Shown piece by piece: positions 50,223-59,259 of a stretch of DNA of 64,000 bases. The DNA comes from JAEHDI01 sp035455185 (GTDB lineage: Bacteria > Acidobacteriota > Terriglobia > Bryobacterales > Bryobacteraceae): positions 24,885 through 88,884 of the forward strand of contig DATIFQ010000412.1 of the NCBI GenBank assembly GCA_035455185.1. Direction: 5' to 3'. Under the pieces are notes generated by a model. That model was not told the origin of the DNA. It made no database searches and saw nothing but the letters and a program-made list of their open reading frames with translations. Both the position numbers and the translations under genes were made by a program. Every line of letters begins with the position of its first letter. The stretch's first letter is position 1.

Positions 50223-51689
50223 ATGGGTCGATTCCTTCTGACCGCTTCCCTGCTCTTGTGCGCGAGCGGGGCCTATTCGGGGGAACTCCAGGACGATTTG
50301 AAAGCCCGGCGGGCGCGGCTGATGGAGAAGCTCGGCCCGAAGTCGATGCTGATCCTTCACAGCGCATCGGTGAAGAACTACTCGTGGGACGTCGACCACG
50401 AGTACCGGCAGGACAGCAACTTCTATTACCTCACAGGTGTCGAGCAGGAAGAGTCTGTGCTGGTGATGATGCCGGGGAACAGCAACCGGCGCGAGGTCCT
50501 GTTCATCCGCGAGAAAGACCCGAAGCGCGAGCACTGGCAGGGGCGTTCGCTTAGCCAGGCGGAGGCGGCGGAGCAAAGCGGCATCGAGACCGTCTACTGG
50601 CTTGGCGAGTTCGAGCGGTTCGTCGAGATGATCCTGTCGGGGGAACCCTACCGCCCGGAGAAAGCGCCGCGGCTGGATCGGTCTCCGGACTTCGACACGT
50701 TCCTCCACGCTCTGGCAGGGGGAGAGGCGGAGCTGGCTGTGGTCCTCGACCAGACTCCGACAATCAAAGGGCCGGTGAATCCGGCGCTCGCTTTCGCCCA
50801 CGACCTGCGCGACCGGTTCCTCGGATTTCGAGTCGTCGATGCGACGCGGCACGTCCACGCCTTGCGGCAGGTGAAGTCTCCGTACGAGCGCAAGGTGCTC
50901 GAACAGAGCGCGGCGATTTCGGGGGAAGCCCAAAGGGCCGGGATGCGGGCGGCGCGGCCGGGCGCCTACGAGTACGAGGTGAAAGCAGCCATCGAGCAGG
51001 TTTACCGCGGCCGTGGCGCCTTCGGTTGGAGCTATCCGCCGATCACAGGCAGCGGCCCGAACGCCAATATTCTCCACTACGCCAAAGCGGACCGCCGGAT
51101 GGATGCGGGCGAGCTGATGCTGGTGGACGCAGCGGCCAACTTCCAGTACTACACCGTGGACATCACGCGCACCTACCCGGTGAATGGCCGGTTTACCGAA
51201 GCGCAGAAGGACATCTACTCGATTGTCCTGCGGGCCCAGGAGGAGGCAGCGAAGTTCGCCAGGCCAGGCGTCCTGTTACGCGACGTACACCACAAAACCG
51301 TCGATGTGATCAAGGACGGCTTGCAGAGGCTCGGCCTCCTGACCGACATCAGCGGGGACCAGTACTCGGTCTGGTATACCCACGGCTCGACGCACTACAT
51401 CGGCATAGACGTGCACGACGTCGGCGACTACCAGGAGCCGCTGGCCCCAGGACACGCCTTTGTGATTGAACCGGGCGTCTATATTCGCGAGGATGCTTTC
51501 GAGAGCCTGGACAAGACGCCGGAGAACGAAGAGTTCACCAAAAAAGTGAAGCCGGCTTTCGAAAAGTACAAAAACATCGGCATCCGCATCGAGGACTCGT
51601 TCTTGATGACCGAGAACGGCTTAGTCAACCTGTCGGCCAAAGCGCCCAGGACAATCGAGGAGGTCGAGGGCTTCAAAAAGGGGCGGTAG
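50223..51689 (+). CDS. Exported aminopeptidase P (Xaa-Pro aminopeptidase family)
   Basis: A 488-residue M24 metallopeptidase with a signal peptide (MGRFLLTASLLLCASGAYSG). The N-terminal creatinase-like domain has DVDHEYRQDSNFYYLTGVEQEESV. The catalytic pita-bread domain has the metal set: Asp in LMLVDAAANF, Asp in YTVDITRTYP, His in THYIGIDVHDVG, Glu in VIEPGVYIR and Glu in IRIEDSFLM. It removes N-terminal residues before proline, probably in the periplasm. The first Asp motif reads V-D-A-A-A-N, where V-D-A-G-A-E is commoner. It ends 43 bp before the CHAT operon. Confidence 0.92.
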   Translation: MGRFLLTASLLLCASGAYSGELQDDLKARRARLMEKLGPKSMLILHSASVKNYSWDVDHEYRQDSNFYYLTGVEQEESVLVMMPGNSNRREVLFIREKDPKREHWQGRSLSQAEAAEQSGIETVYWLGEFERFVEMILSGEPYRPEKAPRLDRSPDFDTFLHALAGGEAELAVVLDQTPTIKGPVNPALAFAHDLRDRFLGFRVVDATRHVHALRQVKSPYERKVLEQSAAISGEAQRAGMRAARPGAYEYEVKAAIEQVYRGRGAFGWSYPPITGSGPNANILHYAKADRRMDAGELMLVDAAANFQYYTVDITRTYPVNGRFTEAQKDIYSIVLRAQEEAAKFARPGVLLRDVHHKTVDVIKDGLQRLGLLTDISGDQYSVWYTHGSTHYIGIDVHDVGDYQEPLAPGHAFVIEPGVYIREDAFESLDKTPENEEFTKKVKPAFEKYKNIGIRIEDSFLMTENGLVNLSAKAPRTIEEVEGFKKGR

Positions 51690-51705
51690 GCGCAGGCGCC
51701 CGGTG

Positions 51706-51711
51706 TATAAT
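51706..51711 (+). promoter_or_regulatory. -10 box TATAAT for the CHAT operon
   Basis: Perfect TATAAT in the 43-bp gap after the aminopeptidase gene, 21 nt before the ATG at 51733. GGGGAGGGG just before the ATG is a strong ribosome binding site. It suggests the CHAT-lipase pair has its own promoter. Confidence 0.5.
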
Positions 51712-51732
51712 CGGCGCAGCCGGGGAGGGGCC

Positions 51733-54072
51733 ATGCCGAAGAAGCTGGTCAGGCGGAAGCCGGAAAAGCAAAAAACGAAGAAGCCACGGGTCAAACGCCG
51801 TGTGCCGCCACCTGAGACGCCTCCGGACATCGAGGCTCCTCCCGTTCCCTACCAGTGGATCACCGCGACGCTGCGTACGAGTACGGGGCTCTTCTGTCCT
51901 ATCACCAGCTCTCCCCTGTTGCGGCGGCGGGCGATGGAGTTCGCCTATTCGGTTCGCAACCGCGCCCACTGGGCCGAAGTCGAATCGGCGCGCGAGCAGT
52001 TAAAGCAGCGGGGCAGTCAGGTCCTCAAGGAATTCGGTCTCAGCGACACCGATCTCCGGCAGATCGCCGAAGCGGGTATCGTCGAGGTGAAGATTCCGTA
52101 TCCGGCGGAATCGATCGGATGGGAAGTCCGGATCCTGCCCTGGGAGTATCTGCTCAGCGCCGCCACCAAACCTTTTCGTGGTGACCGGGCGCTGCATGTG
52201 GTCCGCTATCTCGAAAGAACAACGGCGGCAGGCCCGGCCGCAAAGACGCCCGCATCCCTCCTGTTCGTCGAAACCGCGCCCGGCCCGCTCAGCGAAGACT
52301 ACTCGTTCGAGTTCGAGCGCAAGCTGGTAGAGGCCAACCTCGAACTCGATGCCGATCATCTGATCAACCCGACCCTCGATGCGCTCAAGAACAGAATCGG
52401 GCACCCCACACCGGACGTGATCCATCTGACGGGCTTCGATACCCACCAGGGCGTGGACTTGCTCGACTGGCACTTGAAGCAGCCGAAGGACGGGTGGAAG
52501 GACGGGATGTTCTTCCGAGGGCCTGACGGGCTGCCGCAGATCGTCGAGGCCATCCCGATGTCGGAGGCCTTCGAAGCAGTGAAGGACCACCCGCCCGCGC
52601 TCGTGGCTTTCAACTGTTACAACTCTGCGTCGAGGCTGGCAGCCCTGGCGGTGGGTGCGGGTGCAGGCGCGGCCATCGGCTTCCAGGACGATATCGACGA
52701 TTTTCTCGCCGAGCTGTTCTACACAAACTTCTATCGCGCGTGGAAGCTTTCGGGTTGGAACATCCTCCAGGCCTTCAAGTGGGCGCGAAACTCGCTCCGG
52801 GGCCAAAGCTCCAAGCTTCGCGGCACCGGCGTGATACTCTGGAGCGCCACGCCGTTGCTCGGGCTCGAAGAGGCGCCCGACGAGCTGGAGAAGCGCTTCC
52901 GCGACGACCATCGGCGCGCCGTCCAGGTTCCGCCCCCTGCCCAGGGCGGGGTCCGCGAGATCGTTACCGTCGAGGTGGAACCGCTCGATAAGCTGAACTA
53001 CTCGCTGCTTCACAATGACCGTCCGCTGTTCGACACCTTCCAGATCCGCAAGTACCCTCCCGGTCGGCTGAGCGGCGTGAGCGTTGAGGTCATGTTACAC
53101 GCCGGTCCCGAGAGCCTGCGCTACCAGAGTTCCTTCGACCTCGAGGACCCGATCAAGGACCTGAAGGATCTGGTGAAGGTTCCACTTACTTCGGAGCTGG
53201 CCCGTTCGATTCGGGAGAGCGTGCAGACCTGTGTGTTTGTCAACGTGTCCTGCGGAGGCCAGGACGTCTTCCGCGACACGTATCCGGTAACCCTTCTGCC
53301 GATCGACGAATGGCAGGATGACGATCTGAATCGCGTATGGCTGCCGTCGTTTGTGATGCCGCGGGACCCGGTGGTAGCGCGAATCATCGACGCGGGACAG
53401 CGGTACCTGATGTCGCTGGCCGACGATGCCGGCGCCGGCTTCGACGGGTACCAGAGCGTCGATCCGAAGTCCGACGACCCGAGTGAAGGCGTCGACCTCC
53501 AGGTGCGCGCGCTGTGGTCGGCGCTGCTGAACGAGTACCGTCTGGGCTACATCAATCCGCCTCCGACCTTCACCGACTCCGCACAACGGCTCCGCACGCC
53601 TGTGGACATCGTCGAGAGCCGCCACGGCACCTGCATCGACCTGGCCCTGTTGCTCGCCTCCTGCCTGGAGTACGTGGACATTTACCCGGTGGTCTTCCTT
53701 TTGGAAGGCCACGCCTTCCCCGGCTACTGGCGCAGCGACAGTGCGCACGAGAAGTTCTGGGAACGCTTCTATGTCAAGACGTTCGAACAGACCGAGGAGC
53801 CTCCGGACGAACGGATGGTCCCGAACGCGGCCGGAGCGGAGCCGTGGATGCTCGGCGCCGAGGGATATGCCAGCGTGGTCGAGCTCGTCCGCAGCGGCGA
53901 CCTGGTGCCGCTCGAAAGCGTGTGGCTCACCCAGCAGCGTGGATTCTGGGAGGCCGTCGAGTCGGGCGGTGAGAACCTGCGAAGCAAGCGCGATTTTCAG
54001 TTCATGGTCGATGTGCTGCGCGCGCGGCGGCAGAAGGTCACGCCGCTGCCCGTTCTGGGGATTCGAAAATGA
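51733..54072 (+). CDS. CHAT-like and transglutaminase-like domain protein
   Basis: A 779-residue cytoplasmic protein. Residues 1-40 are a Lys/Arg/Pro-rich basic tail. A CHAT-like caspase-fold region (about 190-370) has DVIHLTGFD and ALVAFNCYNSAS at the two positions where CHAT proteases carry His and Cys, but the usual G-H-G is G-F-D and the Cys (Cys295) is one position off the canonical place. A beta-rich middle (about 400-520) follows. A transglutaminase-like domain (about 560-700) has SRHGTCIDLALLLASCLEY with Cys634 and VFLLEGHAFPGYW with His660, a form also found in DUF4011-type helicase proteins. It may be a protease or protein-modifying effector with a regulatory CHAT part. Its stop overlaps the lipase start (ATGA). 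Confidence 0.75.
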   Translation: MPKKLVRRKPEKQKTKKPRVKRRVPPPETPPDIEAPPVPYQWITATLRTSTGLFCPITSSPLLRRRAMEFAYSVRNRAHWAEVESAREQLKQRGSQVLKEFGLSDTDLRQIAEAGIVEVKIPYPAESIGWEVRILPWEYLLSAATKPFRGDRALHVVRYLERTTAAGPAAKTPASLLFVETAPGPLSEDYSFEFERKLVEANLELDADHLINPTLDALKNRIGHPTPDVIHLTGFDTHQGVDLLDWHLKQPKDGWKDGMFFRGPDGLPQIVEAIPMSEAFEAVKDHPPALVAFNCYNSASRLAALAVGAGAGAAIGFQDDIDDFLAELFYTNFYRAWKLSGWNILQAFKWARNSLRGQSSKLRGTGVILWSATPLLGLEEAPDELEKRFRDDHRRAVQVPPPAQGGVREIVTVEVEPLDKLNYSLLHNDRPLFDTFQIRKYPPGRLSGVSVEVMLHAGPESLRYQSSFDLEDPIKDLKDLVKVPLTSELARSIRESVQTCVFVNVSCGGQDVFRDTYPVTLLPIDEWQDDDLNRVWLPSFVMPRDPVVARIIDAGQRYLMSLADDAGAGFDGYQSVDPKSDDPSEGVDLQVRALWSALLNEYRLGYINPPPTFTDSAQRLRTPVDIVESRHGTCIDLALLLASCLEYVDIYPVVFLLEGHAFPGYWRSDSAHEKFWERFYVKTFEQTEEPPDERMVPNAAGAEPWMLGAEGYASVVELVRSGDLVPLESVWLTQQRGFWEAVESGGENLRSKRDFQFMVDVLRARRQKVTPLPVLGIRK

Positions 54073-55409
54073 CGCCACCTTTCCCGAGCGCAGACGAACG
54101 GCAGGAGATGAATCGCCTCCTGGTGAATAACCTGGACCAGGCGGTGGACGATCTCGACATCTTCACGCCGGACCGCGAGTTCGATGCCGAAATCTCCATC
54201 AGCCAACTCCGGCGTGGGCGGCGCGAAGCTCTGGCTGACCCCGTCGGGATGATGACACTGGTGGAGGTGGACGGCGTCCTCCTCTGGCAGGAGGGAGCGG
54301 CGGTTTCTTCTCCTGCGCTGCGCCGCCGCCGGGGCCGGCGGGCCGAAGGGCCGGGTGGCGAGATCGTACAGCAGTTCAAGTTCGAGAAGCTCGAGCCCTC
54401 CAAGGTCGGAGCCTTTCTCGAAAGGATGGACCTGAAGCTGACTCCGGAGCGCGGGCTTCGCAAATGGGATGGAGGCAAGCTCGCGGCGATCGATAAGCCG
54501 GCCGACAAGGGGCGCATCCTGCTGATCGTCCACGGAACATTCAGCAATACCGACGCGGTTGTCGGCGAGCTGCGGGCCACGGCCGGCGGCCAGGCGTTTC
54601 TGGACCGCGCGGTAGCACATTACAGCCAGGTCCTGACTTTCGACCACCCGACCATTTCGGTCAGCCCGGTCTTGAACGCCCTGGACCTGGCGCGCCTGTT
54701 CGACTCCTCCAGCGCCGACGTGGACGTGGTCTGTCACAGCCGCGGCGGCCTGGTGACGCGCTGGTGGATGGAGGCGTTCGACCGTAAGCAGAGGGGCCGA
54801 CGGGCGGTGTTGGTGGGGTGCCCGCTGAACGGCACCAGCCTGGCTGCTCCGCCGAGACTGCGTGCGGGCCTCAGCCTGTTGACCAACGTCGGCCGCGTAC
54901 TGGCGCCGGCCGCGGACGCGGCTTCCGCGGTGATTCCGTTCCTGAGCGTCGCCGCCGGCCTGATTCGCGTCCTGTCGTCGTTGTCCAGCCTGGCGGCCGC
55001 GTCGCCGATGGTGGACGCCGCGGTGGCGATGATCCCGGGCCTCGCGGCAATGTCACGGATCGGGAACAACCCGGAGCTGTCACGGCTGAACCAGGACCCG
55101 GCCAGCCCCCCGGCCGAGTATTTCGCCGTCCGGTCGAACTTCGAGCCGAGCAGCCCCGGCTGGGCGTTCTGGCGCTACTTCGTTTCGCCGAAGGAGAGGC
55201 TGGTGGACGTGGCTGTGGACACTCTCGTGTTCGACGGCCAGAACGACCTGGTGGTGGACACCGCCTCGATGACCGAGCTGCCTCCGGCGTCCGCTCCGCC
55301 GGCGACCCGCGTCCTGGACTTCAAGACCAACGACACGGTGTATCACACCAACTACTTCCGCCAGCCCCAAACGCTAAAATTCATCGCGGACAGCCTGCAG
55401 ATCCCGTAG
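54069..55409 (+). CDS. Alpha/beta hydrolase (lipase-like), CHAT partner
   Basis: A 446-residue protein without signal peptide. The N-terminal 150 residues are a separate domain rich in charged residues. The hydrolase core begins with RILLIVHGTFSNTDAV (oxyanion-type H-G-T). The nucleophile elbow is VVCHSRGGLVTRWW with Ser224; it reads C-H-S-R-G rather than G-x-S-x-G. Asp393 in FDGQNDLVVD and His426 in VYHTNYF complete a plausible triad. A hydrophobic insert (about 255-330: ASAVIPFLSVAAGLIRVL and following) could be a lid or membrane-contacting element. It is translationally coupled to the CHAT gene by ATGA, so the two should be made in fixed proportion and act together. The substrate is unknown. 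Confidence 0.8.
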   Translation: MTPPFPSADERQEMNRLLVNNLDQAVDDLDIFTPDREFDAEISISQLRRGRREALADPVGMMTLVEVDGVLLWQEGAAVSSPALRRRRGRRAEGPGGEIVQQFKFEKLEPSKVGAFLERMDLKLTPERGLRKWDGGKLAAIDKPADKGRILLIVHGTFSNTDAVVGELRATAGGQAFLDRAVAHYSQVLTFDHPTISVSPVLNALDLARLFDSSSADVDVVCHSRGGLVTRWWMEAFDRKQRGRRAVLVGCPLNGTSLAAPPRLRAGLSLLTNVGRVLAPAADAASAVIPFLSVAAGLIRVLSSLSSLAAASPMVDAAVAMIPGLAAMSRIGNNPELSRLNQDPASPPAEYFAVRSNFEPSSPGWAFWRYFVSPKERLVDVAVDTLVFDGQNDLVVDTASMTELPPASAPPATRVLDFKTNDTVYHTNYFRQPQTLKFIADSLQIP

Positions 55410-55717
55410 CAGGGTGGCTGTCCCCTTTTCTTCCAGCCACTGAGTTCACTACAGCTCCAAACCGCGACCGCCAGGCGCAAGTCTCAATTTCGGGATGTAA
55501 CTGTCCGAATATGGGACTCGTACGAGTCACCTCTTGCGGCCCCGCGTGCCAAAACCGCTGAATCGCTGCGGCAATGACCAGCAATCACATCGCGAGGAAA
55601 AGGCTCAGGATCGCGAGGCGTGTGGCGCGATCCGGCATCTCGAGGTGCCTGGGGGGAATTGGTCCCGATTCGGACCATCTGCTATGGCACGAAACGTGCT
55701 GCTGCGTGGCAAGAGCC
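55410..55717. other. Intergenic region upstream of the ADOP permease
   Basis: About 308 bp. It holds a small GTGGCTG/CAGCCAC inverted repeat just after the hydrolase stop (about 55415-55442), which may be a weak terminator, and a perfect 14-bp palindrome at 55515-55528. An open frame continues upstream of 55718 but its peptide does not look like family sequence. Confidence 0.4.
55515..55528. promoter_or_regulatory. Perfect 14-bp palindrome GACTCGTACGAGTC
   Basis: An uninterrupted self-complementary 14-mer about 190-200 bp upstream of the ADOP permease start. It resembles a binding site for a dimeric regulator; PadR-type regulators often accompany such permeases, though none is encoded in this window. 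Confidence 0.4.
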
Positions 55718-58177
55718 ATGATCTCGACGATGACGCGGGAGATCCGCTACAGCCTGCGCACTCTGATCAAGAGCCGGGGGTTCACCGCCGCGGCCCTTCT
55801 CGCGCTGGCTCTCGGCATCGGCGCCAACAGCGCTGTTTTCAGCTTGGTCAACGCCGTCCTGCTCCGGCCGCTGCCGTACGAAGATCCGGCGGGTCTCGTT
55901 GATATCTCCGAACTCGACGCGGAGCGGCAAGGGCTTCCGGTCGACTACCTCGACTTCGTGGAGTGGCGCGCTCAGGCCGATGCCTTCAAACGGATGGCGT
56001 TTCAGGCGACCTTCACGCAGACACTGACGGGCGCCGGCCTCGCCGAGAACTTGCCGGTCGGGTTCGTCACGGCAGACTTCTTTGGCACGCTGGGAGTGCG
56101 CCCGATCCTCGGCCGCGATTTCGTCGCCTCGGACGATCGGAAGACCGCGCCCCCGGTGGCGATCCTCAGCTACCGCTTCTGGCAGAACCGCTTCGGCGGC
56201 GATCGGGGCGTCCTCGGACGCACGTTGAGGCTGGGTCAGAGGAATTTCACCATCGTCGGGGTCCTGCCGTCTTCCTTTCGGTACCACCGCCCTGGCCAGG
56301 TGTACGTCGCTTTCGGTCCATGCCTGAGCCAGTGGGGCATGGACCAGCGCGGCAATCACAACAACGCGTTCGTGGTAGCGCGGCTAAAACCAGGCGTCTC
56401 GATCGAGCGGGCGCGCGCTCAGATGGATACCATCGCCCGGCGTCTGGAGGCACAGTTCCCCTTGAACAGGGGGATTGGCGCCGCCGTCCGGCCGCTCCGC
56501 GAGCTGTTCGCGGGTGGCGTGCGGAGCCAGATGCTGATCCTGCTGGGGGCAGTCGCCTTCGTGCTGCTGATCGCCTGCGTGAACGTGGCCAACCTGATGC
56601 TGGTTCGCTCGGCGGCGCGGCGGAAAGAGATTGCCGTCCGGGCGGCGCTTGGCGCCAGGCGGCTCCGCCTCATCGGCCAGCTCCTCACCGAAAGCATCCT
56701 GCTTTCGATGGCCGCGGCCCTGTTGGGGCTGCTGCTCGCCGAGGCCGCTTTCGACGTCCTGGCGAAGCTTCTGCCCTGGGGCTTCGAAGCGGCCGACGTC
56801 TCGATCGATTGGGCAGTGCTGGCATTCACGCTGTCGGTGGGTTGCTCCACTGGTATCCTGTTCGGAATTGTGCCCGCGCTTCAGGCCACCGATTTCTCGC
56901 TGAGCGAAGCGCTGAAAGAGAGCGGCCGGTTCGGCGACGCCGCTTCGGCGCGAAGGAAACTGCGCAGCGCCCTGGTGATTGCCCAGGTTGCGATCTCGAT
57001 GGTCCTGCTCGCCGGAGCGGGCCTGCTCGCAAGGAGCTTTTGGCGGCTCGTGCAGGTCAGCCCGGGTTTCGAGGTACAACACGTTCTTACCATGGACGTG
57101 AGCTGGCCCTATTGGGAGATCTTGGGCGTGGCGGGAGCAGTGGATTTCCACAAGCGGCTGTGCGAGCGCGTCGAGGCGCTACCCGGCGTTCGGGCAGTGG
57201 GCGGGATTTGGCCGCTGCCGCTCGGCACCGGCGGCGCTGCCATCCCGATTTACCGCGCCGGCAAGCCGGTGCCCGCGCAAGGCCAGTGCCCGGTGGTGGC
57301 CTACCACCGCGCCACGCCGGGTCTGTTTTCCGCCCTGGGAATCCCGCTGTTGCGAGGTCGCATCTTCACAGCAGCGGACGGTACTCCTCCTCGGGACCAA
57401 TCCCCCGCGCAGGTGGAAGCTGCCTGGCGTGCTTCGACTCTTGCTGCCGTGATCAGCGAAAGTATGGCTCGCCGCTTCTGGCCCGGTGAAGATCCGGTCG
57501 GCCGGCGTTTCCGGTTCGGGCCGCCGGAGTTCAATGGCCCCTGGGTGCAGGTACTCGGCGTAGTCGGCGATATCAAAGGCGCTGGCCTGGACCAGCCCGC
57601 CGAAGCCGAATTCTACCTCTCGGCCTACCTGGACCCGAACGACCTGACGCTGGTCGTCCGGTCCGGCGGCGACCCGGCGGCGCTTGCCGCGGCTGTCCGT
57701 ACCGCCATAGCGGAGCTGGATCGAAACGTCCCGGTGGACAACGTGCGTACGATGGACAAGGTTCTCGCCGATGGGGTCTCCCGGCGGCGCACAAACATGC
57801 TGCTCATCGGCGCGTTTGCGATGTTGGCCTTGGTGTTGGCAGCGGTGGGTCTCTATGGCGTAATGGCTTACCTGGTCGCGCAACGCCGGCATGAGATCGG
57901 GGTCCGTATTGCCCTCGGCGCTTCGGGTGCCGATGTCGCTTCGGCGGTAGTGAAAGAGGCCGGCCTGTTGGCGCTGGCCGGTGTCGGCCTCGGCACGCTT
58001 GGGGCGCTGGCGTTGACGCGCCTGTTGGCCAACCTCCTGTTCGGGCTGGCGGCAACCGACCCCGCCACATTCGGCGCGGCCGCCGCTGTGCTGCTGGCTG
58101 TGGCTGTCGCGGCAAGCTGGGCGCCCGCCCGCCGCGCCGCCCGGGTCGATCCGATTGTTGCCTTGCGCTGCCAATAG
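55718..58177 (+). CDS. ADOP/MacB-like ABC transporter permease
   Basis: An 819-residue permease of the acidobacterial ADOP type: two MacB_PCD-FtsX units fused. Each unit has a periplasmic core domain and a FtsX block. The first helix is in RGFTAAALLALALGIGANSAVFSLVN. The first FtsX block includes LLIACVNVANLMLVRSAARRKEIAVRAALGARRLRL, and the second FGLAATDPATFGAAAAVLL with HEIGVRIALGASGADV before it. It ends in the family-typical ARRAARVDPIVALRCQ. These proteins are thought to be permease parts of MacB-like exporters. No ABC ATPase is adjacent. ATG 55718 or 55730 are both possible starts; upstream in-frame sequence is not family-like. Confidence 0.9.
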   Translation: MISTMTREIRYSLRTLIKSRGFTAAALLALALGIGANSAVFSLVNAVLLRPLPYEDPAGLVDISELDAERQGLPVDYLDFVEWRAQADAFKRMAFQATFTQTLTGAGLAENLPVGFVTADFFGTLGVRPILGRDFVASDDRKTAPPVAILSYRFWQNRFGGDRGVLGRTLRLGQRNFTIVGVLPSSFRYHRPGQVYVAFGPCLSQWGMDQRGNHNNAFVVARLKPGVSIERARAQMDTIARRLEAQFPLNRGIGAAVRPLRELFAGGVRSQMLILLGAVAFVLLIACVNVANLMLVRSAARRKEIAVRAALGARRLRLIGQLLTESILLSMAAALLGLLLAEAAFDVLAKLLPWGFEAADVSIDWAVLAFTLSVGCSTGILFGIVPALQATDFSLSEALKESGRFGDAASARRKLRSALVIAQVAISMVLLAGAGLLARSFWRLVQVSPGFEVQHVLTMDVSWPYWEILGVAGAVDFHKRLCERVEALPGVRAVGGIWPLPLGTGGAAIPIYRAGKPVPAQGQCPVVAYHRATPGLFSALGIPLLRGRIFTAADGTPPRDQSPAQVEAAWRASTLAAVISESMARRFWPGEDPVGRRFRFGPPEFNGPWVQVLGVVGDIKGAGLDQPAEAEFYLSAYLDPNDLTLVVRSGGDPAALAAAVRTAIAELDRNVPVDNVRTMDKVLADGVSRRRTNMLLIGAFAMLALVLAAVGLYGVMAYLVAQRRHEIGVRIALGASGADVASAVVKEAGLLALAGVGLGTLGALALTRLLANLLFGLAATDPATFGAAAAVLLAVAVAASWAPARRAARVDPIVALRCQ

Positions 58178-58230
58178 CCACGGCAGGAAGCCGCGACCGC
58201 AGGGAGCGGTCATTTCGAAGCTTCCGTTCC

Positions 58231-59238
58231 CTACACGCCCCTGGTTTCAAAACCGTGCTGCGTGCGGTGGTACGAACTGTCGTACGCCTTGCTCGATTTG
58301 AACAGCTCATAACGGCCGTCGCCGACGGCCTCGCCAACGCGGCTCAGGAGCGTCCTCGTTTCGGCGGCGGTCACCGGCTTGAATGCGCGGCCGATTCGGA
58401 TCGCCTCACGTAGCTGCTCCATCGAGGTCAACCCGACCACCTGAACGGCGACCGGCTGGCTCAGACAGTAGCGGTAGCAATCCTCGACCGACAGCTTGCC
58501 TTCGGTGATGACGCGCCCGTCGCCGCCGCAGCCCTTCATGCCGATGATGCCGACGTTCTTCTTCAGACAGACGGGCATCACTTCGTCCCGAAAGCTGACG
58601 AACGCGGAATCCATCACGTTGTTCGGCATCTGGGCTGTGTCCCAGTCGAACTTCTGCGCAAGCATCTTCAGGTGGATGGCGGGAGCTTTGTGACCGGTGA
58701 AGCCGATGAACCGGACCTTGCCCTGCTTGCGCGCCTCCATCAGGGCGCGGATGCCGCCTTTCTCGAAGACCCAGTCCGGATCGTTGTAGTAGTTGCACTC
58801 GTGGAACTGCAGCAGGTCGAGGTGGTCGGTCTGGAGCCGGCGCAGGCTCTCTTCGAGCTGCTCCATGGCGGGTTTGTACTCGCGGCTGCAAACCTTGGTC
58901 ATCAGAAAGGCCTGCTTGCGGCGCCCGCTCACGGCGAGCGCCTTTCCCATCAGGTCTTCGCTGCGGCCGTTGTTATACTCCCACGCATTGTCAAAGAACG
59001 TCATGCCCTCGTCGAGGGCGGTGTGTATGATGCGGATCGCCTCGGCCTCTTCCTTCACACGCCCAACGTGCGCGCCGCCAAGGCCGAGGAAGGATACACG
59101 AACGCCGGTGCGGCCGAGCACTCGAGTGGGCAGGCCGGTGGCCGCTGCGCTGGAGGTTTGAGCAATCACTTGCTCCGCCAGGGCTGCCGTGCCGAGGGCC
59201 GCCTGGAAGAATACACGACGGGTTGTTTTCGGTTCCAT
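58231..59238 (-). CDS. Exported aldo/keto reductase 1
   Basis: A 335-residue AKR with a twin-arginine leader (KTTRRVFFQAALGTAA). The barrel has FDNAWEYNNGRSEDLMGKAL (catalytic Asp and Tyr), FLMTKVCSRE (Lys) and DLLQFHECNYY (His), so the tetrad is intact. FIGFTGHKAPAIH, IIGMKGCGGDG and the C-terminal RVGEAVGDGRYELFKSS follow; the last stretch, with the last 40 residues, is specific to a Tat-exported subgroup. It probably reduces or oxidises a sugar-like substrate outside the cytoplasm. It lies 21 nt downstream of a second exported AKR, forming a pair. It converges with the ADOP permease. Confidence 0.88.
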   Translation of the reverse strand: MEPKTTRRVFFQAALGTAALAEQVIAQTSSAAATGLPTRVLGRTGVRVSFLGLGGAHVGRVKEEAEAIRIIHTALDEGMTFFDNAWEYNNGRSEDLMGKALAVSGRRKQAFLMTKVCSREYKPAMEQLEESLRRLQTDHLDLLQFHECNYYNDPDWVFEKGGIRALMEARKQGKVRFIGFTGHKAPAIHLKMLAQKFDWDTAQMPNNVMDSAFVSFRDEVMPVCLKKNVGIIGMKGCGGDGRVITEGKLSVEDCYRYCLSQPVAVQVVGLTSMEQLREAIRIGRAFKPVTAAETRTLLSRVGEAVGDGRYELFKSSKAYDSSYHRTQHGFETRGV

Positions 59239-59259
59239 CGCGATTACCTCGCGTGAAGC

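Noticed and set aside
55415..55442. Rho-independent terminator after the hydrolase gene
   Set aside because: The GTGGCTG/CAGCCAC stem has a 13-nt loop and no following T-run, so it is only a weak possibility.
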